Shown: positions 40,380-49,811 of the stretch, one piece after another
Layout: each line of letters starts with the position of its first letter
Position numbering within the stretch: the stretch's first letter is position 1
Assembly (NCBI RefSeq): GCF_001651805.1
Contig: NZ_CP015839.1
Span: 4,774,001-4,838,000 of the forward strand
Direction of reading: 5' to 3'
Length of the DNA stretch: 64,000 bases
Origin: Marinobacterium aestuarii
GTDB taxonomy: Bacteria > Pseudomonadota > Gammaproteobacteria > Pseudomonadales > Balneatricaceae
Notes under the pieces: generated by a model
Seen by the model: only the letters and a program-made list of their open reading frames with translations
Database searches by the model: none
What the model was told of the DNA's origin: nothing
Position numbers and translations under genes: made by a program

Positions 40380-41348
40380 ATGCAGCCACATCAGCTAAAT
40401 CCGGCGATCGAGCCGCAGTTCGAAGCCGTTAATGACTACATTCTCAACCATCTGGGCTCCACGGTCCCGCTGGTCGAGAAGATTGGCCACTATATAGTTG
40501 AGAGTGGTGGCAAGCGCCTGCGTCCGCTGCTCGTATTACTGAGCGCCAACGCCTGTGGTTACCAGGGGCGGCAGCATATTCCCCTGGCGGCCATTGTCGA
40601 GTTCATTCATACGGCAACCCTGCTGCACGATGATGTGGTCGACAATTCGGATCTGCGCCGCGGCAAGGATACCGCCAACGCCCGCTGGGGCAATGCACCG
40701 AGCGTGCTGGTCGGCGACTTTCTTTACAGCCGCGCATTTCAGGTTATGGTCGAAATCGGCAATATGGACATCATGCACGTCATTTCCAATGCCACCAATG
40801 TGATTGCCGAAGGCGAAGTGCTGCAGCTGCTGAACTGCAAGAATCCGGATACCACCGAAGACGCCTACATGCAGGTTATTATCGGCAAGACCGCCACCCT
40901 GTTTGAGGCCGCGACCGAAACCGGCGCCATTCTCGCCCAGGCTTCGACCGCCGAACGCGATGCGCTGCGGCTTTACGGCCGCCACCTGGGAATCGCCTTT
41001 CAGCTGGTCGATGATCTGATGGATTACCTCTCCAGCGCCGAGGAAATGGGCAAGAATGTCGGCGACGATCTGGCCGAAGGCAAACCCACCCTGCCGCTGA
41101 TCCAGGCCATGAAAGCCGGCACCGACGAAGAGCGCCAGCTGATTCGCCAGTGCATTCGCAAGGGCGGCCTGGACGACCTGCAGCCGATTCTGGATATAGT
41201 GCAGCGCACCGGCGCCATCGACTACACCCGTGCCGCCGCACAGCGTGCCGCCGCAAACGCCTGCGAAGCGCTTGCAGCACTGCCCGCCAGCTCTTTCAAG
41301 GATACCTTGACACAGCTGGCCGAGATCGCGGTCAACCGCACTCACTGA
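40380..41348 (+). CDS. ispB: Octaprenyl diphosphate synthase
   Basis: A 322-residue trans-isoprenyl diphosphate synthase that makes the side chain of ubiquinone. First aspartate-rich motif LLHDDVVDNSDLRRG (about 80-94), second LVDDLMDYLSS (about 207-217), with GKRLRP near residue 44. Chain length (C40 or C45) cannot be decided by eye. Divergence from rplU is conserved in gammaproteobacteria. Confidence 0.95.
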   Translation: MQPHQLNPAIEPQFEAVNDYILNHLGSTVPLVEKIGHYIVESGGKRLRPLLVLLSANACGYQGRQHIPLAAIVEFIHTATLLHDDVVDNSDLRRGKDTANARWGNAPSVLVGDFLYSRAFQVMVEIGNMDIMHVISNATNVIAEGEVLQLLNCKNPDTTEDAYMQVIIGKTATLFEAATETGAILAQASTAERDALRLYGRHLGIAFQLVDDLMDYLSSAEEMGKNVGDDLAEGKPTLPLIQAMKAGTDEERQLIRQCIRKGGLDDLQPILDIVQRTGAIDYTRAAAQRAAANACEALAALPASSFKDTLTQLAEIAVNRTH

Positions 41349-41535
41349 CACCCAAGGCAGGACCCGAGCGCCTGAATCGCAGGGGTATCGGGCGTCCTGA
41401 CAGCGCCACTGCCGGGTCTGATCGCGCCCACCACAGCGCCACCCAGGCAGAAACAAGCCCCAAACAGTGCTTCAGGGCGTCCGACCCGCTATAATCGGCG
41501 GATATTTTTAGCTGAAACCTATAAGACTTTCCCAT

Positions 41536-42051
41536 ATGACAAAAGCTTCTTCTTTCGATCGCAAAGACCTGCTGAGCTGCGGCCACGGCGAAATGTTCGG
41601 CCCGGGCAATGCCCAGCTGCCGATCGACAACATGCTGATGATGGACCGAGTCGTTAACATTTCCTCGGAAGGCGGCCTCTATGGCAAAGGCGAAATCATT
41701 GCCGAGCTCGACATCAATCCGGACCTCTGGTTCTTCCAGTGCCACTTCCCGGGCGACCCTGTCATGCCGGGCTGCCTGGGCCTGGATGCCATGTGGCAGC
41801 TGGTTGGATTCTTCCTCGGCTGGCGTGGCAACCAGGGCCGCGGCCGCGCGCTGGGCTCAGGTGAAGTAAAATTCACCGGTCAGATCCTGCCGAGCGCCAA
41901 AAAGGTGACCTACCACATTCACCTCAAGCGCGTGATCGAGCGCAAACTGGTCATGGGTATCGCTGACGGCTCCGTGTTTGTTGATGGCCGTGAAATCTAC
42001 ACCGCCAAGGACCTGCGCGTAGGCCTGTTCACCACCACCGACAACTTCTAG
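41536..42051 (+). CDS. fabA: 3-hydroxydecanoyl-ACP dehydratase/isomerase FabA
   Basis: A 171-residue hot-dog-fold enzyme that dehydrates 3-hydroxydecanoyl-ACP and isomerises trans-2 to cis-3-decenoyl-ACP, the branch point to unsaturated fatty acids. The active-site histidine is in [22 protein letters not shown] (His about 70, Asp about 84). A TATAAT (41490-41495) lies 40 nt upstream with no good -35. fabB follows, the normal pair. Confidence 0.97.
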   Translation: MTKASSFDRKDLLSCGHGEMFGPGNAQLPIDNMLMMDRVVNISSEGGLYGKGEIIAELDINPDLWFFQCHFPGDPVMPGCLGLDAMWQLVGFFLGWRGNQGRGRALGSGEVKFTGQILPSAKKVTYHIHLKRVIERKLVMGIADGSVFVDGREIYTAKDLRVGLFTTTDNF

Positions 42052-42060
42052 CAGGCGCCC

Positions 42061-42088
42061 GGGGCTACAGGCCACAGGCCTGAGCCCC
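42061..42088 (+). terminator. Strong hairpin between fabA and fabB
   Basis: GGGGCTACAGGCC and GGCCTGAGCCCC form a 12-bp GC-rich stem with one bulged A and a 3-nt loop. No T-run follows, so it may be an attenuating or mRNA-stabilising hairpin inside the fabA-fabB unit. Confidence 0.5.
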
Positions 42089-42201
42089 GCCCAATCCCGA
42101 TAAAACCTAATTCAGGTAGCCTTCAGAGGCGCTTTATCGGAGAATAGGCGGTCTGTATATCCGCAAAGAACATTACCTTAGTGAAACACAAGAGGCCTCA
42201 C

Positions 42202-43419
42202 ATGCGTCGTGTCGTTGTTACAGGTATGGGGATTGTGTCCTGTCTGGGCACCGACAAGGATTCCGTCCTCAGCGCCCTTCAAGAAGGACGTTCCGGTATC
42301 AAATTCCAGGAAGAATACAAGGAACTCGGCTTTCGCAGCCAGGTTGCCGGCAGTATCGACCTTGACCTTGAATCCCTGATCGACCGCAAACTGCTCCGAT
42401 TCATGGGCAATGCCGCCGCCTACGCGTACCTGGCCATGGACCAGGCCGTGAAGGATTCCGGCCTGAGCGAAGATCAGGTCTCCAACGTACGTACCGGCCT
42501 TATCGCCGGCTCCGGTGGCGCTTCATCCGCCGATATCGTTGAAACCGCGGACATTCTGCGCACCAAGGGCGTCCGTCGCGTTGGTCCTTACCGTGTCACC
42601 CGCACCATGGGCAGCACTGTATCCGCCTGTCTGGCCACGCCCTTCAAGATCAAGGGCGTGAACTACTCCATTACCTCTGCCTGCGCCACCAGCGCACACT
42701 GCATCGGTAACGCCATGGAGCAGATCCAGCTGGGCAAACAGGACGTGGTCTTTGCCGGTGGCGGTGAAGAGCTGCACTGGTCCCTGAGCGTGATGTTTGA
42801 TGCCATGGGCGCACTGTCCAGCAAATACAACGACACGCCGGAGAAAGCCTCCCGTGCCTACGACGCCAACCGTGACGGCTTCGTCATCTCAGGCGGCGCC
42901 GGCATGCTGGTACTCGAAGACCTCGAGCACGCCAAGGCGCGCGGCGCCAAGATCTACGCCGAACTGGTAGGCTATGGCGCAACCTCCGACGGCTACGACA
43001 TGGTTGCACCGTCCGGCGAAGGCGCCCTGCGCTGCATGCAGCAGGCGATGGCTACGGTTGAGGGTCCAATTGACTACATCAATTCCCACGGCACCTCTAC
43101 ACCGGCCGGTGACATCCAGGAACTGAAGGCAATGAAGATGGCTTTCGGCGACAAAATGCCGACAGTCAGCTCCACCAAGTCGCTGACTGGTCACTCCCTG
43201 GGTGCTACAGGCGCACAGGAGGCGATCTACTGCCTGCTGATGCAGGAAAACAACTTCATCTGCGCCTCTGCCAATATCGACCAGCTCGACCCGGAAGCCG
43301 AAGGCCTGCCGATCGCCACCACGCGCATCGACAATGCCAACCTGGAACGCGTGATGTCCAACAGCTTCGGCTTTGGCGGCACCAACTCCACCCTGGTGTT
43401 CGAAAAGTACAAGGGCTGA
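42202..43419 (+). CDS. fabB: 3-oxoacyl-ACP synthase I (FabB)
   Basis: A 405-residue condensing enzyme. The Cys-His-His triad is visible in [15 protein letters not shown] (Cys about 163), [11 protein letters not shown] (His about 298) and [12 protein letters not shown] (His about 333). It extends the cis-3-decenoyl-ACP made by FabA. The ATG at 42202 is chosen since AAGAGG is 7 nt upstream; an in-frame GTG at 42181 has no such site. Confidence 0.97.
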   Translation: MRRVVVTGMGIVSCLGTDKDSVLSALQEGRSGIKFQEEYKELGFRSQVAGSIDLDLESLIDRKLLRFMGNAAAYAYLAMDQAVKDSGLSEDQVSNVRTGLIAGSGGASSADIVETADILRTKGVRRVGPYRVTRTMGSTVSACLATPFKIKGVNYSITSACATSAHCIGNAMEQIQLGKQDVVFAGGGEELHWSLSVMFDAMGALSSKYNDTPEKASRAYDANRDGFVISGGAGMLVLEDLEHAKARGAKIYAELVGYGATSDGYDMVAPSGEGALRCMQQAMATVEGPIDYINSHGTSTPAGDIQELKAMKMAFGDKMPTVSSTKSLTGHSLGATGAQEAIYCLLMQENNFICASANIDQLDPEAEGLPIATTRIDNANLERVMSNSFGFGGTNSTLVFEKYKG

Positions 43420-43454
43420 GCTTAAGCCTGCGCACTGCCTGAATTGCCAGCCAC

Positions 43455-43483
43455 GAAAAAGCCGCTTTTTAGCGGCTTTTTTG
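43455..43483. terminator. Terminator after fabB
   Basis: GAAAAAGCCGC and GCGGCTTTTTTG form an 11-bp stem around TTTTTA with T-runs on both strands, between convergent fabB and the plsC-like gene. Confidence 0.9.
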
Positions 43484-43507
43484 TGCTTTCACTATAGATA
43501 CAGCAAC

Positions 43508-44239
43508 TCAGGCACCGATCTCGCGCATTTCCTGCTCAATCCAGGCCACCGATTCGCGGTGCACGTCATCGACGCTGCGCTCCACCGTCGCCAGGGGCGC
43601 ACCGATACGCACCTGCACTACCCCTGGAAACTTCACAAAGCTCTTGCCCGGCCAGTAGAGCCCCGCATTGTGCACTATGGGCACAACCGGCACCTGGCTG
43701 TCGACCGCGAGCATGGCGCCACCCTTGTTGAATCGCCCCATCTCACCCACCTTGACCCGGGTTCCCTGGGGAAATATCAGCACCGGCACCTGCTGCGACA
43801 GACGATCACGCCCCTGACTCAGCAGCTGCTTCAAGGCACCACGGCGCTGACTGCGATCCAGCGCAATGGGTTGCAGCATGGCGAGCGCCCAGCCGAAAAA
43901 GGGCAGCTTGAGCAGTTCCTGCTTCAATACCACCGACTGGGGGCGCACCAGCGTCTGAAAATACAGGGTTTCCCATTCGCTTTGGTGATTGGCCACCACC
44001 ACATAGGCGCCGCTGCGGGGCAGATTTTCCAGCCCCGACACTTCAAAACGCACGCCGCAGCAAATGCGCAGCCAGATCATGTAAAAGTAATTCAGCACCG
44101 TAAACAGCTTGAAGCGGGGGCGGAACGGCAATGCCCAACCCACCAGCAGGCAAAACGCCGAATACAAAATGGTGACCGGATAAAAGCCGGCATAGAACAG
44201 GGTCGCACGCAGGTAATGCAGCGGTGTCGCTTTAGGCAT
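43508..44239 (-). CDS. Lysophospholipid acyltransferase (PlsC family)
   Basis: A 243-residue LPLAT-fold enzyme expected to acylate lysophosphatidic acid. Motif I is ANHQSEWETLYF, where His-x4-Glu replaces the usual His-x4-Asp. Motif III is VLIFPQGTRVKVGEMGRFNKGGAMLA (usually FPEGTR, here FPQGTR). One or two N-terminal helices anchor it. It starts 2 nt after moaD ends, apparently in the moaC-moaD transcript, in the position moaE usually has. Confidence 0.88.
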   Translation of the reverse strand: MPKATPLHYLRATLFYAGFYPVTILYSAFCLLVGWALPFRPRFKLFTVLNYFYMIWLRICCGVRFEVSGLENLPRSGAYVVVANHQSEWETLYFQTLVRPQSVVLKQELLKLPFFGWALAMLQPIALDRSQRRGALKQLLSQGRDRLSQQVPVLIFPQGTRVKVGEMGRFNKGGAMLAVDSQVPVVPIVHNAGLYWPGKSFVKFPGVVQVRIGAPLATVERSVDDVHRESVAWIEQEMREIGA

Positions 44240-44241
44240 TT

Positions 44242-44499
44242 TCAGCCTCCTGTAACCGGCGGGAAAAAGGCGACTTCATCGCCATCCGCCAGGGAGGTCG
44301 ATACGCTGACCATTTCCTGATTAACTGCAACCAGCAGGTTCGGCGCCTTGAGCACTGCCTGCCAGCGCTCGCCACGCTCGGCCACCAGATAATCGATCAG
44401 CTGATCGACGCGACCGAGCGTCGCAGGACACTGCAGCTCCTCGGCATCCAAACCAAGCTGTTCCCGTACGCGGGCAAAATAAACCAACTGCAATTTCAT
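44242..44499 (-). CDS. moaD: Molybdopterin synthase sulfur carrier subunit MoaD
   Basis: An 85-residue ubiquitin-fold protein ending in Gly-Gly (VAFFPPVTGG), which is thiocarboxylated to deliver sulfur to molybdopterin. The start MKLQLVYFARVREQLG is typical. It needs the catalytic partner MoaE, which is not encoded beside it. It is 1 nt after moaC. Confidence 0.93.
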   Translation of the reverse strand: MKLQLVYFARVREQLGLDAEELQCPATLGRVDQLIDYLVAERGERWQAVLKAPNLLVAVNQEMVSVSTSLADGDEVAFFPPVTGG

Positions 44500-44500
44500 C

Positions 44501-44980
44501 TTATTCCTCTACCTTCCAGTGCCCGCTCTTGCCACCTTTCTTTTCCATCACCCGCAGGCCCGAGATGATCATGCCGCGATCGACCGCCTTGCACATGTCA
44601 TAGAGCGTAAGCGCCGCGACACTGGCGGCCGTGAGCGCCTCCATCTCCACCCCTGTCTGCCCGGACAGCTTGCAGGTAGCGGTAATTTCGATACGGTTAT
44701 GTTCCGGCACCGGCACCAGATCCACCGCCACCTTGCTCAGCATCAGCGGGTGACACAGGGGTATCAGCTCCCAGGTCCGCTTGGCGGCCTGAATGCCCGC
44801 AATACGTGCCACCGCCAGTACATCGCCCTTTTTATGACCGCCACCCATAATCAGCTGCAGTGTTTGCGGCAGCATTTCTATATAGGCCTGCGCCACAGCT
44901 TCGCGGTAGGTTACATCCTTGTCGGATACATCCACCATATGGGCGTGCCCCTGGTCATCCAGGTGCGTAAGTTTGCTCAT
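44501..44980 (-). CDS. moaC: Cyclic pyranopterin monophosphate synthase MoaC
   Basis: A 159-residue enzyme forming cyclic pyranopterin monophosphate in Moco synthesis. The blocks [33 protein letters not shown] and [27 protein letters not shown] match the family. It overlaps the upstream acyltransferase gene by 4 nt. Confidence 0.96.
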   Translation of the reverse strand: MSKLTHLDDQGHAHMVDVSDKDVTYREAVAQAYIEMLPQTLQLIMGGGHKKGDVLAVARIAGIQAAKRTWELIPLCHPLMLSKVAVDLVPVPEHNRIEITATCKLSGQTGVEMEALTAASVAALTLYDMCKAVDRGMIISGLRVMEKKGGKSGHWKVEE

Positions 44981-46101
44981 GGCGCCTCCAGGTTGCGCTT
45001 GTTGATCAGAGGGTTGGCATACATCTGTCGCATGATGTCCTGAGCACCGGGCTCCAGCTCATCCAGCCGCTGCTGGAAAGCCGCGCGCTGTTCGTCCGTG
45101 ACCTCACTGGCAGCATCCGCCGCAATCAGGTTGGAGGAATGCAGCTGATAGTTGGCAATGATTTCACGGTCAATCAGGGCTGCCAGCGCCTCGGGGGACT
45201 CGAACTCCCCCTTGATGGGCTCACCAAAGGCGACATGCACATCCCCCTTGAGACCCGTGATGCCCTTGACGATACTGTCCAGATCTTCGTACTGCCCCTT
45301 GGCATAGCAGCCATCGCTGGCTCTGGCGTGCAGTTCCCGCGCCTTGGCGGCATCGCAGGGATCGTATTCGTAGGAAATGGACACCGGCACCAGATTCAGC
45401 CGGGTAATGGCCTCACCAAAAGAGCGCTGCTTGCGCTGGGACATGTAGAACATCTTCAGAATGGCAGGATCGGTGCGATCATTACCGTCCTTGGCACGCC
45501 CTTCCCGCTGCGCAATCCAGATGGAGGCGCCTTCACTAATGCTGTGATCGATATAGGCGGATAGCTGGTTCAGTGCCGTCATCATCTCGCGGCCACGGGC
45601 CGAGCGGTTGACGATAAAGCTCTTGTTGAGCCGCATCAGATCCGATACGTAGCCCTTGCGCAGCAGGTTGTCGCCAATGGCGATGCGCGCCGTATTCATG
45701 CCCGCCTTGTACAGCACCCAGTTAACGAACGCAGGATCCAGCGCTATATCGCGGTGATTGGAGATAAACAGGTAAGCCTCGTCCGGATCGAGCCGCTCCA
45801 TGCCTGAACAGGTCATGCGCGTCGTACTGCGGACGATCATCTTTTCCATATATTTCGCCACGCGGGCCTGAAAATCACGAATCGTTTCCACATCGCCTAT
45901 TTCACGCGCCAGCGCCATGCGCACCAGCGGGCGCAACAGCCAGCCAAAGGCTCCGGCCATGCGCGGAAACTGATAACGGGTCACAACCCGAATAAATTCT
46001 TCGTTATACAACAACCGGTTGAGCACCTCTGCCACTTCGGTGTCGCGGTACGGACGGATCTCTTTAAACGGATCCTGCAGCGCGGTATTGTCGTCGCTCA
46101 T
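44977..46101 (-). CDS. PlsB-like 1-acyltransferase family protein
   Basis: A 374-residue LPLAT protein. Motif I is [15 protein letters not shown] (His-x4-Asp region), then [51 protein letters not shown] (motif III) and [20 protein letters not shown] (motif IV). These resemble the catalytic part of glycerol-3-phosphate acyltransferases, but the protein is much shorter than PlsB (about 800). No membrane helix is obvious. Substrate unknown. It sits between moeA and moaC. Confidence 0.8.
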   Translation of the reverse strand: MSDDNTALQDPFKEIRPYRDTEVAEVLNRLLYNEEFIRVVTRYQFPRMAGAFGWLLRPLVRMALAREIGDVETIRDFQARVAKYMEKMIVRSTTRMTCSGMERLDPDEAYLFISNHRDIALDPAFVNWVLYKAGMNTARIAIGDNLLRKGYVSDLMRLNKSFIVNRSARGREMMTALNQLSAYIDHSISEGASIWIAQREGRAKDGNDRTDPAILKMFYMSQRKQRSFGEAITRLNLVPVSISYEYDPCDAAKARELHARASDGCYAKGQYEDLDSIVKGITGLKGDVHVAFGEPIKGEFESPEALAALIDREIIANYQLHSSNLIAADAASEVTDEQRAAFQQRLDELEPGAQDIMRQMYANPLINKRNLEAP

Positions 46102-46175
46102 GGTGCTCTCTAATTATCGTGATTGGGTTCAGCTGGGCGCTATTTTACCCGCTGAGAGGGGCTTTTGCAGCGCCC

Positions 46176-47399
46176 TCAACCCAGCAGTTCCGAGAACGGA
46201 ATAAAGCCCACCAGATCACCTTCGGCAACCCGGGTATTCGGTGACACAACCACCAGCCCCTGTGCCCAGCTGGCAGAAGACAGCACACCGGAGCTCTGGT
46301 TCGAAAATGGGCAGGCGCGCCCGCCCTCCAGCCGCGAACGCAGATACTCCTGACGACCACCCGGGCGAGGCCGCGCAAAGCCCGCCGGCACCTGCAGCAT
46401 CAGCGGCGGCTCGACAAGTGCCCCCTGCAGGCGCAGCAGATAGGGCCTGGCCAGCAGACAAAACGTCACCAGCGCTGACGCAGGATTTCCCGGCAAGCCG
46501 AAAAAGGGCACCTGCCCCACCCGGCCATACGCCAGTGGTTTGCCAGGCTTAATCTGCAGGCGCCACAGACGCAGCTCACCGAGGGACTCCACCGCCGCCT
46601 TGACATGATCTTCATCACCGACCGAAACCCCGCCGGTGCTGATAACGCAATCCGCCTGGCTCGCAGCCTTTGTCAGTGCCGCCCGGGTCGCTGCAGCACT
46701 ATCGGCCACCAGACCCAGATCCAGCACCTGAATGCCGAGCTGCCGCAGCAGGCCCGTCAGCAGATAGCGATTGGAGTTGTAAATCTGCCCAGGCTTGAGT
46801 GCAGTACCAGGTTCTACCAGTTCGTCGCCGGTACACAGCAACGCCACCCGCAAGGGCCGCGTGACCAACACTGTGGCAACACCGGTAGATGCCAGCACCC
46901 CCAGATCCGCTGGCTGCAGCCGCGTTCCCGCCGCGACCACCACGGCACCTGCGGCTATATCCTGGCCGCGCGGGCGTACATTGTCGCCAGCCTCTGGCTG
47001 CACGCTAAAATGCACCAGGCCATCCACAAGCTCGGCCTGCTCCTGCATCACCACAGTGTCGGCGCCTGGCGGAATTTCAGCACCGGTGAAGATACGCACT
47101 ACCGTGCCAGGCTCCAGCGGTGCAGGCGCGGAACCTGCCGGAATGCGCTGACTGATACGCAGCCCCGCCTTCGCCGCATCGCCATGAAAGCAGGCATAAC
47201 CATCCATGGCGCTGTTGGCCGCCGGCGGTACATCCACAGCCGCAATAACGTCCTCGGCCAGCACCCGCCCCACCGCATCCATCAATGACAGCCGTTCGAC
47301 GCCTGTAATGGGTTGAACATCTGCCAGCAGCGCCTCAATGGCCTCCTCTACCGGTATCAGCCCAGGCTTTGCGTCAGGCGTAGCATCAGAGCCCTGCAT
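46176..47399 (-). CDS. moeA: Molybdopterin molybdotransferase MoeA
   Basis: A 407-residue enzyme that inserts molybdate into adenylylated molybdopterin. Recognisable blocks are AANSAMDGYACFHGD, RIFTGAEIPPGADTVVMQEQ, ALLCTGDELVEPG, GQIYNSNRYLL, VISTGGVSVGDEDHVKAAVE and FFGLPGNPASALVTFCLLARPYLLRLQG. It starts 3 nt after moaB ends. Confidence 0.96.
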   Translation of the reverse strand: MQGSDATPDAKPGLIPVEEAIEALLADVQPITGVERLSLMDAVGRVLAEDVIAAVDVPPAANSAMDGYACFHGDAAKAGLRISQRIPAGSAPAPLEPGTVVRIFTGAEIPPGADTVVMQEQAELVDGLVHFSVQPEAGDNVRPRGQDIAAGAVVVAAGTRLQPADLGVLASTGVATVLVTRPLRVALLCTGDELVEPGTALKPGQIYNSNRYLLTGLLRQLGIQVLDLGLVADSAAATRAALTKAASQADCVISTGGVSVGDEDHVKAAVESLGELRLWRLQIKPGKPLAYGRVGQVPFFGLPGNPASALVTFCLLARPYLLRLQGALVEPPLMLQVPAGFARPRPGGRQEYLRSRLEGGRACPFSNQSSGVLSSASWAQGLVVVSPNTRVAEGDLVGFIPFSELLG

Positions 47400-47402
47400 G
47401 CC

Positions 47403-47939
47403 TTATACCTGTTCCTGTGCGTGACGCATCAGCATGTCGACGAAATTGCACGGACGATGCCGCTTGTCGAGCTGCTCGACAATAATGCGATCCCAGCCGG
47501 TACGACAGGCGCCGGTCGACCCCGGCAGGCAGAAAATCAGCGTACCATTGGCCAGACCCGCTACTGCGCGGGACTGGATGGTCGAGGTGCCGATTTCCTC
47601 AAATGACAGGCTGCGAAACAGCTCGCCAAAACCCTCGATCTGCTTGTCAAACAGCGGCTGCAGCGCTTCAGGCGTCGAGTCGCGGTGTGAAAAACCGGTA
47701 CCGCCGGTGCTCAGCACCACATGGATGCTGGGGTCTGCAATCCAGGCGGACACCTGGGCCCGCAGCTGATAGACATCATCCTTGACGATGGTCCGCGCCT
47801 GCAGCTTATGCCCGACCGCCTCCAGCCGATCCACCAGCGTCTGTCCCGAGGTATCCGTCTCCAGCGTGCGGGTATCGGATACGGTCAGCACAGCAATGTT
47901 AAGTGCAACAAAATCTGCGTCGTCGCTGCAACGTCCCAT
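47403..47939 (-). CDS. moaB: Molybdenum cofactor biosynthesis protein MoaB
   Basis: A 178-residue MogA/MoaB-fold protein that adenylylates molybdopterin, preparing it for MoeA. The motifs [34 protein letters not shown] and [19 protein letters not shown] are present. First gene of the moaB-moeA unit. Confidence 0.94.
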   Translation of the reverse strand: MGRCSDDADFVALNIAVLTVSDTRTLETDTSGQTLVDRLEAVGHKLQARTIVKDDVYQLRAQVSAWIADPSIHVVLSTGGTGFSHRDSTPEALQPLFDKQIEGFGELFRSLSFEEIGTSTIQSRAVAGLANGTLIFCLPGSTGACRTGWDRIIVEQLDKRHRPCNFVDMLMRHAQEQV

Positions 47940-48129
47940 AAAAATCTCCTGAAAATTGTTGAAACTGAATCTCTGTCAGCAGGCGCCCGGGCTGGCCAGG
48001 CGCGCCCTTGTGCGCAACAATGGCGCCCGTGCTACATAAAGCCCGACGCTGCGCGCCCAACACTTTGATACACAAAAAATTATTCCTGTATCAACCCAGA
48101 GCCACCCATAAGGAAAGAGCCTCACTGCC

Positions 48130-48507
48130 ATGTACATGATCCTGAAACACCTGCACCTGGCTGCAGTCACCCTGAGCATTTCACTGTTTCTGCTGCGCGG
48201 CTACTGGATGCTGATCGGTTCAGGCTGGCAGAACAGGCGCCTGATGCGCGTTATACCGCACCTGGTGGATACCGTCCTGCTGCTCAGCGCCACGGGCCTG
48301 GCCCTGACGCTGCAGCAATATCCATTTGTGAATGACTGGCTCAGCGCCAAGCTGCTCGCCCTGGTGGCCTACATAGTGCTCGGCATCATCGCCCTTAAGC
48401 GCGGCCGGAGCAAGACCAGCCGCACCCTGGCCTTTGGTGCCGCACTGGTCACCTTTGGCTATATCGCCTGGGTTGCGGTCACGCGAGATCCGACGCCCTG
48501 GCATTAA
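48130..48507 (+). CDS. SirB2 family membrane protein
   Basis: A 125-residue inner-membrane protein with four hydrophobic helices (MILKHLHLAAVTLSISLFLLRGYWM begins the first). The KHLHLAAVTLS start is diagnostic of the SirB2/YchQ family. Function is not established. Divergent from moaB, convergent with the reductase gene downstream. Confidence 0.85.
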   Translation: MYMILKHLHLAAVTLSISLFLLRGYWMLIGSGWQNRRLMRVIPHLVDTVLLLSATGLALTLQQYPFVNDWLSAKLLALVAYIVLGIIALKRGRSKTSRTLAFGAALVTFGYIAWVAVTRDPTPWH

Positions 48508-48537
48508 TACCAGGGCAGGCAGGGTTCTGGAGCAGAA

Positions 48538-49449
48538 TCAGAAACGCTCGTACAGCTGGCGCACCAGGGCAACCAGTTCGCCACGCCAGGGACGCTGACG
48601 AATGCCGAAGGTACTGAGAAGCTTGGTGCATTTGAGCACCGAGCTGGCGGGACGCTCAGCCTCGGTGGGGAAATTTATACTGGCAACCGGCATCAGCCGC
48701 TCCACCTTGAGCGCCTCGTACTGGCTCGCCGTGGCGATGATGGCTTCACTGAAGGCGTAGCGGGTGGTGATCTCGGCGCCACAGTAATGGTAAGTGCCCC
48801 AGGCGTCGGCACCGCACTTGAGCTGTTTGACGATCGCCAGCACCACGCGGGCAACATCGGCCGCCGCCGTCGGGCAGCCACGGCGATCATCCACCGAGAC
48901 CAGTTCCGCCTCGGTGCGCGCCTGTTCCAGCGTGCGAATCAGGAAGTTGTGTCCACTGCCACTGAAGACCCAGCTCACCCGCAGAATGATGTGCCTCGCA
49001 TGGGCGCGACGCAGTAATTCCTCACCCTGCCACTTGCTTTCGCCGTAGACGCCCAGCGGGCGCACGGCATCGTTTTCACGGTATCCGCTGGCGTAGTGGC
49101 CATCGAAAACATAATCCGTGGAAAGGTGGATGAGGGGAATATCCAGCTCGGCGCAGGCGATTGCCAGCTGCTGCACCGCCTCGGCATTGAGACGCATGCA
49201 GTGCTCGCGCTGCTTTTGCGCAGCGTCGGCCCGGTTAAAGGCGGCACAATTGATAACATAGTCAGGCTGATGCTGTTCGAGCTGCTGACGGACCTTCGCC
49301 GTGTCCGTGATATCCAGCTGCCTGCGTGCCAGGCCGATCACATCAAAAAAGACATCCGCGCCCGCCTGGCCAACCAGCTCACGCCCGACCTGACCATTAG
49401 CTCCCGTTATCAGAATACGTGCCGGCCGACTGAAGTAATCACTGGCCAT
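48538..49449 (-). CDS. RmlD-like sugar nucleotide (dTDP-4-dehydrorhamnose) reductase
   Basis: A 303-residue extended short-chain dehydrogenase. The Rossmann motif is ILITGANGQVGREL (about 12-25) and the active-site YxxxK is YGESKWQGE (about 135). LSTDYVFDGHYASGYRENDAVRPLGVYG is the RmlD family block. No rmlA, B or C is beside it, so the substrate cannot be stated. In similar marine genomes such orphan reductases occur without rml genes. Confidence 0.82.
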   Translation of the reverse strand: MASDYFSRPARILITGANGQVGRELVGQAGADVFFDVIGLARRQLDITDTAKVRQQLEQHQPDYVINCAAFNRADAAQKQREHCMRLNAEAVQQLAIACAELDIPLIHLSTDYVFDGHYASGYRENDAVRPLGVYGESKWQGEELLRRAHARHIILRVSWVFSGSGHNFLIRTLEQARTEAELVSVDDRRGCPTAAADVARVVLAIVKQLKCGADAWGTYHYCGAEITTRYAFSEAIIATASQYEALKVERLMPVASINFPTEAERPASSVLKCTKLLSTFGIRQRPWRGELVALVRQLYERF

Positions 49450-49716
49450 AATGCGATGTACAAACCTCCACTGGGAGCAGCAAATTCAGAAATACGCGAA
49501 TGCGATGAAAGAATTTCACCTTACCACAGAACCCTGTCCGACAATACAGCCGCAGCGCTGTACTTTAAGCCCCTGTCCTGCCCCGATCAGGCGCCGCGCC
49601 AGCGGCCGCAACCCGGGTAACAGAAGGCCCCGCGGCGACTAATACCCCTTCCGTCCCCCACAGTTGCAGCCATGCAGCTAAGCTGCATTTAAAGGCTGAA
49701 TGCCTTATATTATTTT

Positions 49717-49732
49717 CTGACTTCTGAGTCAG
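49717..49732. promoter_or_regulatory. Palindrome 1 upstream of xdhA
   Basis: CTGACTTCTGAGTCAG: arms CTGACT and AGTCAG, spacer TCTG. Shares TGACTTC with palindrome 2, centre to centre 22 bp, two helical turns. Confidence 0.55.
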
Positions 49733-49739
49733 TTTTTGT

Positions 49740-49753
49740 TGACTTCAAAGTCA
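49740..49753. promoter_or_regulatory. Palindrome 2 upstream of xdhA
   Basis: TGACTTCAAAGTCA: arms TGACTT and AAGTCA, spacer CA. Overlaps the possible -35 element, so binding could block RNA polymerase. Confidence 0.55.
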
Positions 49754-49811
49754 GATTTAATCTAAAGTCGGTCCATAGGCTAATAATTAAACACACAGCA
49801 GGAGGTTTTCC

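Larger units (their letters stand above)
49450..49811 (+). promoter_or_regulatory. xdhA upstream region with possible promoter
   Basis: A 362-nt stretch without a gene. The 5' part is non-coding and shows nothing specific. The last 110 nt are AT-rich and carry two palindromes (49717-49732, 49740-49753). A possible promoter is TTGACT (49739-49744), 18-bp spacer, TAAAGT (49763-49768), whose -35 lies inside the second palindrome. Confidence 0.45.
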
